64,000 nucleotides of DNA. Source: Firm-04 sp045627405. GTDB lineage: Bacteria > Bacillota > Clostridia > Oscillospirales > Ruminococcaceae. Under the pieces are notes generated by a model, which had not been told where the DNA came from, made no database searches, and worked only from the letters and a program-made list of their open reading frames with translations. Shown piece after piece: positions 42,504-49,339 of this stretch (position 1 is its first letter; each line of letters opens with the position of its first letter). The stretch is from positions 13,544 to 77,543 of the forward strand of contig JAZQNP010000093.1 of assembly GCA_045627405.1 (NCBI GenBank), written 5' to 3'. The translations under genes were made by a program, and so were the position numbers.

Positions 42504-42598
42504 TGTCTCCTGTGTCGGCTTTCCGGTGCAGCGCGAAGGAGTGCAGAGGGAACGGCTGCCGCAATACCCCTTTTGCAATTCACGGGCGCAGCCCTGAT

Positions 42599-42627
42599 TT
42601 GACAAATGTGCTGATCTGTGGTATAAT
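42599..42627 (+). promoter_or_regulatory. Perfect-consensus promoter of the zur-znu operon
   Basis: TTGACA, 17 bases, TATAAT, 55 bases before the regulator start. Confidence 0.85.
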
Positions 42628-42634
42628 AGCACTG

Positions 42635-42647
42635 CAATATGATATTG
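42635..42647. promoter_or_regulatory. Candidate Zur operator
   Basis: CAATAT-G-ATATTG, a perfect 6-1-6 inverted repeat beginning eight bases after the -10 and covering the expected transcription start. The geometry resembles Fur-family boxes; it suggests autorepression under zinc sufficiency. Confidence 0.55.
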
Positions 42648-42682
42648 ATTTTCAGTTTCGATTTGAAAGGAGCGTGTCCGTC

Positions 42683-43114
42683 ATGTCCGCAAGGGGAGAA
42701 TATCAGACAAAGCAGGGAGCACAGCTGCTGGAATATCTGAAATGTCATGCGGAGCGGCACATCACTGCGTCGGAGCTGCTGCACGCGCTTGCTGAGAACG
42801 GCACGCCGATGGGTGCGGCGACGGTCTATCGCAGACTGGAAAAGCTGGAAGCGCAGGGGCTTGTCCGCCGCTTTACGCTCGATGACCGCGGGAGTGCCTG
42901 CTGGCAGTATGCAGATCCGGATGCACCCGATGCAAACTGTCATGCGCACTTTCATCTGAAATGCACCTGCTGCGGAGAGCTGTTTCATCTCGACTGCGAC
43001 CATTTGCAGGAGATCGCATCGCATGTGCAGTCCGACCACGGCTTTTCCATTGATCCCTCGCGCACGGTGTTTTACGGCATCTGTGCGCCTTGTGCAAAGA
43101 AAGGAATCACATGA
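42683..43114 (+). CDS. zur: Fur-family metal-responsive regulator (Zur-like)
   Basis: A 143-residue Fur-fold protein: winged helix (about 1-80, with MGAATVYRRLEKLEAQGLVRR) and dimerisation domain with the metal site HFHLKCTCCGELFHLDCDH. Two CxxC pairs (CTCC and CAPC) bind the structural zinc. It heads the zinc-uptake operon and its stop overlaps znuA by four bases, so Zur is the natural assignment over Fur or PerR. The ATG follows AAAGGAG. Confidence 0.87.
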   Translation: MSARGEYQTKQGAQLLEYLKCHAERHITASELLHALAENGTPMGAATVYRRLEKLEAQGLVRRFTLDDRGSACWQYADPDAPDANCHAHFHLKCTCCGELFHLDCDHLQEIASHVQSDHGFSIDPSRTVFYGICAPCAKKGIT

Positions 43115-44061
43115 ACAGAAAACTTGCAAAAAAAATTGCCGCAATTGGTGCGGCACTGACGCTGAGTATGCCGATGCTGACAGCATGCGGCACAGCTTCC
43201 GGCGACGAGAAGCTGACGATTGTGACAACGGTGTATGCGACCTATGATCTTGCAAAGCAGCTGACGGCGGAATTTGATACGCCGGTCGATATAAAGCTCC
43301 TTCTGACGCCCGGCGGCGAGAGCCATTCCTATGAGCCGACGCCCTCGGATGCAGCGGCGATTCAGTCCTGCGACCTGTTTGTATATATCGGCGGCACTTC
43401 GGAGCAGTGGGCGGAGAAGATGATTGCATCTTCCCGCACGGATAAGGCAAATCTGCGCCTGTTTGACGCGGTCGATCTGCTCAGCGAAGAGGAGGTCGAG
43501 GGGATGCAGGCGGAGGAAGAAGAGGAAGAGGACGAATATGATGAACATATCTGGACTTCTCCGCTGAATGCCGATGCGATGGCGGATGCGATGCGTGCGG
43601 CGATCGGCAGTGCGGAGCCGGAGGAAGCCGCAGCCTGCGACGCTGCCTATGCGGAGCTGCATGAAACGCTGCTCTCGCTGGATGCTGAGGCAAGAGAGAT
43701 CCGGCAGAACGCAAAGACAGACACGCTGATCTTTGCCGACCGGTTCCCGTTCCGGTATTTCACCGCGTGCTATGACTGGAATTATTATGCAGCCTTTTCC
43801 GGATGCAGCAGCGATACGGATGCGTCCGCGGCAACGCTGTCGTTTCTCATCACCAAGGTGCAGGATTTGCAGATCGGCACGGTGTTCTATCTGGAAAATT
43901 CCTCGCAGAAAATCTCGGATGCCGTGTGTACGGCGACGGGTGCGGAAGCGGTCATGCTGCAATCGGGCAACAATGTCTCCGCAGAGGATTTTGCGGCGGA
44001 GAAGCATTATCAGGAAATCATCGCGGAGAATCTGTCCGCGATCAGAGAGGCAGTGAGCTGA
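43111..44061 (+). CDS. znuA: Zinc ABC transporter substrate-binding lipoprotein (ZnuA/AdcA-like)
   Basis: A 316-residue cluster A-I metal-binding protein. Lipobox LTAC near residue 26 anchors it. Conserved elements are TIVTTVYATYDLAKQL, GGESHSYEPTPSD with the first histidine ligand, EHIWTSPLNADAMADAM with the second, and FADRFPFRYF. The loop that is His-rich in most ZnuA proteins is instead a run of Glu/Asp (EEVEGMQAEEEEEEDEYDEH). It delivers Zn(II), possibly Mn(II), to ZnuBC. Confidence 0.9.
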   Translation: MNRKLAKKIAAIGAALTLSMPMLTACGTASGDEKLTIVTTVYATYDLAKQLTAEFDTPVDIKLLLTPGGESHSYEPTPSDAAAIQSCDLFVYIGGTSEQWAEKMIASSRTDKANLRLFDAVDLLSEEEVEGMQAEEEEEEDEYDEHIWTSPLNADAMADAMRAAIGSAEPEEAAACDAAYAELHETLLSLDAEAREIRQNAKTDTLIFADRFPFRYFTACYDWNYYAAFSGCSSDTDASAATLSFLITKVQDLQIGTVFYLENSSQKISDAVCTATGAEAVMLQSGNNVSAEDFAAEKHYQEIIAENLSAIREAVS

Positions 44062-44064
44062 GCT

Positions 44065-44862
44065 ATGGCATATATCACCTGTGACAATATTACGCTGCGG
44101 TATGAATCGCTGATTGTGCAGGAGCATCTGAGCTTTACGGTCGAACAGGGCGATTATCTCTGTATTGTCGGAGAAAACGGATCCGGCAAATCCACACTGA
44201 TGAAATGTCTGCTCGGTCTGAAAGCGGTGGATTCCGGCACGCTGACCTTCGGTGACGGATTGAAGCGCAATGAGATCGGGTATCTGCCGCAGCAGAGCCA
44301 GATTCAGCGGAGCTTTCCGGCATCGGTGCGCGAGGTTGTGCTTTCGGGCTGCCTCAACGGGCATACCATCCACCCGTTTTACACAAAGGCGGACAAAGCC
44401 CGCGCCGAGGAGCAGATGTCATGTATGAACATCACGCAGCTTGCCGACCGCAGTTACAGAGAATTATCGGGCGGACAGCAGCAGAGAGTGCTGCTTGCCC
44501 GCGCGCTCTGCGCAACAAAAAAGCTGCTTCTGCTGGACGAGCCGCTGACGGGTCTGGACCCGCTGGTTGCGACGGAATTGTACAGCATCTTGCAGCATAT
44601 TCACGATGAACACGGCATTACGGTGATCATGGTGACGCATGATGTCGAATGTGCGGTGCGTCATGCCAAAACGATTCTGCACATCGGCAAAGAAGAGAGC
44701 TTCTTCGGGAGCAGTGCCGCCTATGCGCAGAGCGCAGTCGGACGGCGGTTCCTCGGTGAGAGCATCACACCGGAGCACTGTGCGGGTTGTGTGCATTATC
44801 ATACCGAGGCGTGTGACTGCGAAGCGCACCGGCATGCCAAGGAGGAGGTGTGCGCGTCATGA
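44065..44862 (+). CDS. znuC: Zinc ABC transporter ATPase with Cys/His-rich C-terminal tail (ZnuC)
   Basis: A 265-residue ATPase. Walker A is GENGSGKST, the signature ELSGGQQQRVLLARAL, Walker B KLLLLDEPLTGLDP and the switch VTHD. The last 28 residues (about 238-265) contain five Cys and five His (HCAGCVHYHTEACDCEAHRH and a final Cys), a likely metal-binding appendix not needed for ATPase function. It overlaps znuB by ATGA and starts three bases after znuA. Confidence 0.93.
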   Translation: MAYITCDNITLRYESLIVQEHLSFTVEQGDYLCIVGENGSGKSTLMKCLLGLKAVDSGTLTFGDGLKRNEIGYLPQQSQIQRSFPASVREVVLSGCLNGHTIHPFYTKADKARAEEQMSCMNITQLADRSYRELSGGQQQRVLLARALCATKKLLLLDEPLTGLDPLVATELYSILQHIHDEHGITVIMVTHDVECAVRHAKTILHIGKEESFFGSSAAYAQSAVGRRFLGESITPEHCAGCVHYHTEACDCEAHRHAKEEVCAS

Positions 44863-45683
44863 ATGATCTTTCTGTGATTCTGACGCCGGAATACATCTCG
44901 GTGATTCTGCTGCCTGCGCTGATCGCCGGCATTGCCGTCAGTCTGTGCGCGAGTCTGCTCGGCGTGAGCCTTGTGCTGAAACGCTGCTCTATGATCGGGG
45001 ACGGCTTGTCGCATGTCGGCTACGGTACGCTCTGCATCGCGGTTGCGATGGGCTGGGCACCGATGCAGGTGACGATTCCGGTTGTGATCCTGTGTGCTTA
45101 CATTCTGCTGCGGCTCTCCGAGAACAGCCGCCTCGGCGGTGACACTGCCATTGCACTGTTTTCGACCTCTGCGCTGGCACTCGGCATTCTGGTTTCGTCG
45201 AAGGCGAATCTCACCACGGATGTCAGCCATTACATGTTCGGCAGCATTCTTGCGATGACCAAGAGTGATGTGATTTTCAGCGTGATTCTGAGCATCTGCG
45301 TGCTGCTCACATACCTGCTGTTTTATGACAAGATCTTTGCCGTGACCTTCGATGAGAATTTTGCGCGTGCAACGGGACTGAATGTGCGCTTTTACAATCT
45401 GCTGATTGCGGTGCTGACGGCGGTCACGGTTGTGCTGGGCATGATGATGATGGGCGCGCTGCTGATTTCCAGCCTGATGATTTTTCCGGCGGTCACTGCG
45501 ATGCGCCTCTGCAAACGCTTCCGTGGTGTGGTGCTGGCATCGGTCATCATTTCGGTGAGCTGTTTTCTGCTCGGACTGCTGCTCTCTCTTTGGATGGATG
45601 CGGCAGTCGGTGCGAGTGTCATCCTCATGAATCTTGCGGTGTTTGCGGCGGTGTCGCTTTTGAAGCTGAAAGACCGCCGCTGA
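44859..45683 (+). CDS. znuB: Zinc ABC transporter permease (ZnuB)
   Basis: A 274-residue membrane protein of the ABC-3 family with about eight transmembrane segments (GIAVSLCASLLGVSLVLKRCSMIGDGLSHVGYG near the start, MMMMGALLISSLMIFPAVTAMRL later). It forms the channel for zinc supplied by ZnuA. GGAGG ten bases before the ATG supports this start over a GTG three codons earlier. Its 3' end overlaps the convergent DUF2809 gene by 59 bases. Confidence 0.93.
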   Translation: MNDLSVILTPEYISVILLPALIAGIAVSLCASLLGVSLVLKRCSMIGDGLSHVGYGTLCIAVAMGWAPMQVTIPVVILCAYILLRLSENSRLGGDTAIALFSTSALALGILVSSKANLTTDVSHYMFGSILAMTKSDVIFSVILSICVLLTYLLFYDKIFAVTFDENFARATGLNVRFYNLLIAVLTAVTVVLGMMMMGALLISSLMIFPAVTAMRLCKRFRGVVLASVIISVSCFLLGLLLSLWMDAAVGASVILMNLAVFAAVSLLKLKDRR

Positions 45684-46065
45684 GGATGCGGCGCAGATGC
45701 AGTTCTGCAAGGAAGCAGGGCAGGATGCCCGCGGCATAGCAGAGCAGATCGCTGAACGAAAAGCCGGTGCCGATGATGATGCGCAGCAGCCGGTTTGTGA
45801 TGTGAAACCGGTCACAAAAGCCCCAGAGCTGCAAGCATTCCACACAACATGCAAACAGCAAAAGCCCCGTCGGGAGCAGCCATCCCGCACGGGGCTTTTC
45901 CGGCGATACCGTGCGAAAGAGCGTATAGAGCAGCATGACGACCAGTACATCTCCGAGTGAATTGCGCACAAAGCCGTGTGCAAACATTCCGATGAGAATT
46001 TCAATGCTAAGCAGCAGCAGGGAAGCGATTCCCATGCAGAGCCGGATGCGGTTTCGCTGAGCCAT
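45625..46065 (-). CDS. DUF2809-type small membrane protein
   Basis: A 146-residue protein with about four transmembrane helices and the pattern FVRNSLGDVLVVMLLYTLFRTV followed by VECLQLWGF, which matches the DUF2809 family (related in shape to VanZ). Function unknown. GGAG five bases before the ATG. The last 59 bases lie inside the znuB coding sequence on the other strand, so transcripts overlap tail to tail. Confidence 0.72.
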   Translation of the reverse strand: MAQRNRIRLCMGIASLLLLSIEILIGMFAHGFVRNSLGDVLVVMLLYTLFRTVSPEKPRAGWLLPTGLLLFACCVECLQLWGFCDRFHITNRLLRIIIGTGFSFSDLLCYAAGILPCFLAELHLRRILSGGLSASKATPPQTPQDS

Positions 46066-46145
46066 AGGTGCTCCTTTCGTCAGATGACAACGCGTTTTTG
46101 TCATCCCCCGCTTTTTGCTCGGTTCACGCATGGCGGCACCTCCTC

Positions 46146-46562
46146 TTATTTCCAGATGTCATAGTCAAAACTGTCGATATAATCCGGCGTATCAATATTT
46201 TGTCCGATTGTATCGGATGCGCGAAAGAAACCGACCTGCTCCATGATGCCGGATACATAATATTCCGCGATATAATCTTCTGTATCGGTCAGCGTATACA
46301 CGCGATCATCGGTGTCGCCGCCGAGATAGCCGGCGCAGGCAGCGATCATGCTGTCCCTGACCGTCTTACCCTGTGTGCCGTAGAACACATACTCTCTGTC
46401 GCCGTACAGCACCGTTTTGTAGGTATCCTCCGGATCGTTCGGGTTGACATAGGTTCCTGTTTGCAGTTCCGGAAAATCCTCCGGCTTGTCATAGAGTTTT
46501 GAACTGCCGCAGCCGGTCAGAAGCAGGCAGCAGAGTGCAGGAATGCAGTACGTTTTTTTCAT
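46146..46562 (-). CDS. Small lipoprotein of unknown function
   Basis: A 138-residue lipoprotein with lipobox LLTGC near residue 18, followed by an acidic, Tyr-rich soluble domain (TYKTVLYGDREYVFYGTQGK, YLGGDTDDRVYTLTDTEDYIAEYY). No family recognised. Its ATG overlaps the stop of the DUF4173 gene by four bases, so the two are translationally coupled. Confidence 0.7.
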   Translation of the reverse strand: MKKTYCIPALCCLLLTGCGSSKLYDKPEDFPELQTGTYVNPNDPEDTYKTVLYGDREYVFYGTQGKTVRDSMIAACAGYLGGDTDDRVYTLTDTEDYIAEYYVSGIMEQVGFFRASDTIGQNIDTPDYIDSFDYDIWK

Positions 46563-48148
46563 TTGGATGCCCCTGTTTTCAGAAGGATTTGTGAGGAGAG
46601 ATTCCAGCTCTGATCGGGATGTGCATCCAGATCGGCAAGCCGCTTCGCTGTTTTATCAGCGAAATATTCCGTTTTGTCCGCGCTTGCGACCGCCTCCGGA
46701 TGTGCCAGCAGTACAGCATACGCATCGTCGGAAAGCTGACAGAGCATCGGAACATCCAGCTCTTTGAGCGTGCCGTTTTCATAGCGCGAGATGTTGTACT
46801 CTGCAATCAGCGCATCCGGACGCGAGAAGCACAGTGCGCCGAACATCACGATGAACACGGCGGTCAGTACGGCGGCAGTCGGGAGCTTTTGCACAAACTG
46901 CCGCACGATCAGCACGGTGAACACCACCGCCAGCAGCACCATGAACCATGCTGTGTAAAGGCGCAGGCGTGTCAGACCGTAGGCGTCGATATAAAGTACC
47001 ATTTTTGCGAGTGCGGTTGCGATGATAAACAGCGTGAAGCCGCAGAGCAGCGTGACATAGAATGTCAGAGCTTTCGGGCGTTCTTTTCCGCCCTTTGCAG
47101 CACAGCCGTTCAGCACCAGCAGCACCAGCAGATTGATGACTGCGATGGCACACAGCTCAAAGAAGCCGCGTCTTGCGTAGTCGGAATAGATCATATTGTT
47201 GTCGGGCAGTCTTCCGGCGAATGCGGAGAGGAAATAGTTGGTCTGTGTGCAGACGTAGAGGAGATAGAGCAGGCAGATCGGCGTGACACCGGCGTACAGA
47301 CCGACATTCGGGATGATGCGCAGCATTTGAAGATGAGCTGCATGTGTTTCGTCGGAGCGCAGCGGATTGTCTTTGCGTTTTCCGCCGGAAAAGAGCATGC
47401 CGAAAAACCAGAACCCGATCGGAATGCCGAAGAGCAGCTCTGCGGCAATCGCGATGACATCGTCTGAGAGCAGCCTGCCGATTTTCCGAAAGATTTCTTC
47501 CACTGCGGAATCGGCACTTGCGAGCAGAATGCCAACAATGACTGTCAGCGGCACGGTAATGAGCAATCCGAGGAGAACCGTGCGCGCGGTTTTGGCGGAC
47601 TCTGATTTTTTGACGGACGCGGAGATTGCCGCAGGTGCAGCCGGAAATTCGGCAAAGGATTCTACGGCAAAGGTATCAGTGAGATCAAGCGGGAAGAACC
47701 GTGTGACGAATGCTGTGCCGTTGCATACTGCGTGTACCCACCAGACCTGCGCTGTGACGAGAAAGACAAAGCAAAGCCCGTGCAGCAGCGCGCTTGCCGT
47801 CAGGGAAAACACCGCGCTGAATGCGCAGATCATCGCGCCGAGTATCCAGTGTGAAACAGTCGGCTTGCAGCCGCATTTGCGGACGTATACCGCGCAGACG
47901 CAGAACACCAGCAGGAACACGCCGGTTGTGACAAAGCCGTCGGCATAGACCGTGACATAGCGCATGAACAGAAAACCGAGAAGTATAGAAAGCCATGCAA
48001 ATACACTGTCGTGCTTGCGGAATGTGCGCCGCGGCTTGACGACAGGCTGTGCATACGGAGAGTAGAACGGGGGATCTGCCGGCGGAGGAAATGTCTGCAC
48101 CGGCGGAATTACGGGTGTCGGATTTTGATTCAGCTCAGGATTGACCAT
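46559..48148 (-). CDS. DUF4173-type polytopic membrane protein
   Basis: A 529-residue protein with a proline-rich cytoplasmic N-terminus (about 1-45), roughly twelve hydrophobic segments and a soluble C-terminal tail (about 450-529, with VPMLCQLSDDAYAVLLAHPEA). The internal NMIYSDYARRGFFELCAIAVINLLVLLVLNG is characteristic of the DUF4173 family. Function unknown. It probably belongs to the transcript starting at the DUF2975 gene. Confidence 0.75.
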   Translation of the reverse strand: MVNPELNQNPTPVIPPVQTFPPPADPPFYSPYAQPVVKPRRTFRKHDSVFAWLSILLGFLFMRYVTVYADGFVTTGVFLLVFCVCAVYVRKCGCKPTVSHWILGAMICAFSAVFSLTASALLHGLCFVFLVTAQVWWVHAVCNGTAFVTRFFPLDLTDTFAVESFAEFPAAPAAISASVKKSESAKTARTVLLGLLITVPLTVIVGILLASADSAVEEIFRKIGRLLSDDVIAIAAELLFGIPIGFWFFGMLFSGGKRKDNPLRSDETHAAHLQMLRIIPNVGLYAGVTPICLLYLLYVCTQTNYFLSAFAGRLPDNNMIYSDYARRGFFELCAIAVINLLVLLVLNGCAAKGGKERPKALTFYVTLLCGFTLFIIATALAKMVLYIDAYGLTRLRLYTAWFMVLLAVVFTVLIVRQFVQKLPTAAVLTAVFIVMFGALCFSRPDALIAEYNISRYENGTLKELDVPMLCQLSDDAYAVLLAHPEAVASADKTEYFADKTAKRLADLDAHPDQSWNLSSQILLKTGASK

Positions 48149-48176
48149 AAAATACGCTCCCTTTCTTTTTATCGTT

Positions 48177-48407
48177 TTATCGTTGCGCGGGGAAATCTGC
48201 AAGACCTGAGAGGAGCCATGCAAAGATTACCTGCACCGCCAAATAGCTGATGAGATAGCGCGTGCGCAGCTTTGCAGGATCGGGCATTGTATCGTCCGTT
48301 CCGTGCGCCCATCGCTCATTTTTCAGGTGTATATGCAGGCGATACACACCGTACCATATTGCCGCAGCGATGCCGGCATAGATGAGGAGGAACAGCAAAA
48401 AATCCAT
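48177..48407 (-). CDS. Small two-helix membrane protein
   Basis: A 76-residue protein with two hydrophobic helices (about 3-21 and 50-68) and a short polar loop. No family recognised. GGAG six bases before the ATG. It sits between the XRE regulator and the DUF4173 gene, spaced 18 and 28 bases. Confidence 0.6.
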   Translation of the reverse strand: MDFLLFLLIYAGIAAAIWYGVYRLHIHLKNERWAHGTDDTMPDPAKLRTRYLISYLAVQVIFAWLLSGLADFPAQR

Positions 48408-48425
48408 TTCCGGCTCCTTTCGCGG

Positions 48426-48635
48426 TCAGTCGTCCTTTACATATTCGAGCACATCCCCCGGCTGACAGTCCAGCTCACGGCAGATAGCTTCCAGTGTGGA
48501 GAAGCGGACGGCTTTCGCCTTGTTGTTTTTGAGGATGGACAGATTTGCCGGCGTGATGTCCACACGCTCTGCAAGATCCCCTGCGGAGATCTTCCGCTTT
48601 GCCATCATGACATCGAGATTGACTACAATCGGCAT
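48426..48635 (-). CDS. XRE/Cro-type regulator paired with DUF2975
   Basis: A 69-residue helix-turn-helix protein (VNLDVMMAKRKISAGDLAERVDITPANLSILKNNKAKAVRFSTLEAICRELDCQPGDVLEYV) of the YozG-like type. These short regulators regularly follow a DUF2975 gene, as here, 16 bases away, and are thought to control the operon. The ATG at 48635 fits the family N-terminus MPIVVNLD. Confidence 0.85.
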   Translation of the reverse strand: MPIVVNLDVMMAKRKISAGDLAERVDITPANLSILKNNKAKAVRFSTLEAICRELDCQPGDVLEYVKDD

Positions 48636-48651
48636 GGTATCTCCGCTCCTT

Positions 48652-49104
48652 TCAGATGGTATAGTCATGTTCTTCGCGCAGCTCCACGGCAGACGCGAGC
48701 AGGTTTTTCATTACACGCAGAATCAGACCGGCAAACGCCGCGATGAATGCGACGAAAAATGCCAGCAGCCGCCAGTAGGTCAGCACCAGCCAGATCACGG
48801 CGATTGCAAAGCAGCACCACGAGATTATGCGAAAGCAGTGTACATTCGCTTCGACAAACACCTGCTCCCTTGCGATGTTCCGGAGCATTTTGTACAGCAT
48901 AAAGACCGCTGCAATGCCGATCAGATCGGAGAGATAGAGCGCGATGTTCAGCACGAGCCGGATCGGCTCCTGTCCGGATACGGCATCATACCATTCGGTT
49001 ATGATCGGGATGCAGAAGAGCATTGCCGCCGCCAGCACCAGCACGACGACAGTCAGCGTGCGCGAGAGCAGCAGAGATTTGTCAGAGGTCCATTTCTGTT
49101 TCAT
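48652..49104 (-). CDS. DUF2975 membrane protein
   Basis: A 150-residue membrane protein with four hydrophobic segments (about 13-36, 52-72, 85-107 and 111-132) and a DUF2975 pattern including MLRNIAREQVFVEANVHCFRIISWCC. Such proteins are co-encoded with small Cro-type regulators, and a sensor role is presumed. First gene of the operon; GGAG ten bases before the ATG. Confidence 0.82.
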   Translation of the reverse strand: MKQKWTSDKSLLLSRTLTVVVLVLAAAMLFCIPIITEWYDAVSGQEPIRLVLNIALYLSDLIGIAAVFMLYKMLRNIAREQVFVEANVHCFRIISWCCFAIAVIWLVLTYWRLLAFFVAFIAAFAGLILRVMKNLLASAVELREEHDYTI

Positions 49105-49140
49105 GGGTGATGCACTCCTTTGTTGTTTGTTTCTGCATCC

Positions 49141-49169
49141 AGTATAGCACATAAAATTCTGTTTGTCAA
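49141..49169 (-). promoter_or_regulatory. Sigma-A promoter of the DUF2975-XRE operon
   Basis: TTGACA, 17 bases, TATACT on the minus strand. Confidence 0.8.
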
Positions 49170-49272
49170 TAGTTTTTTATCGAAAAACAATATAATTTTT
49201 CCGAAAATCGAAAATAATCGATTGGAAGCTGTCCGACGCACGGCGAAAACAGACGCAGATGCGCGGAAACAG

Positions 49273-49301
49273 TTGCAAAATCCGCAAAAATGTGGTATAC
49301 T
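49273..49301 (+). promoter_or_regulatory. Sigma-A promoter of glgP
   Basis: TTGCAA, 17 bases, TATACT, 38 bases before the start. Confidence 0.7.
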
Positions 49302-49339
49302 CTATGGTACAGATCAATTTGATTTCGGAGGACATGTAT

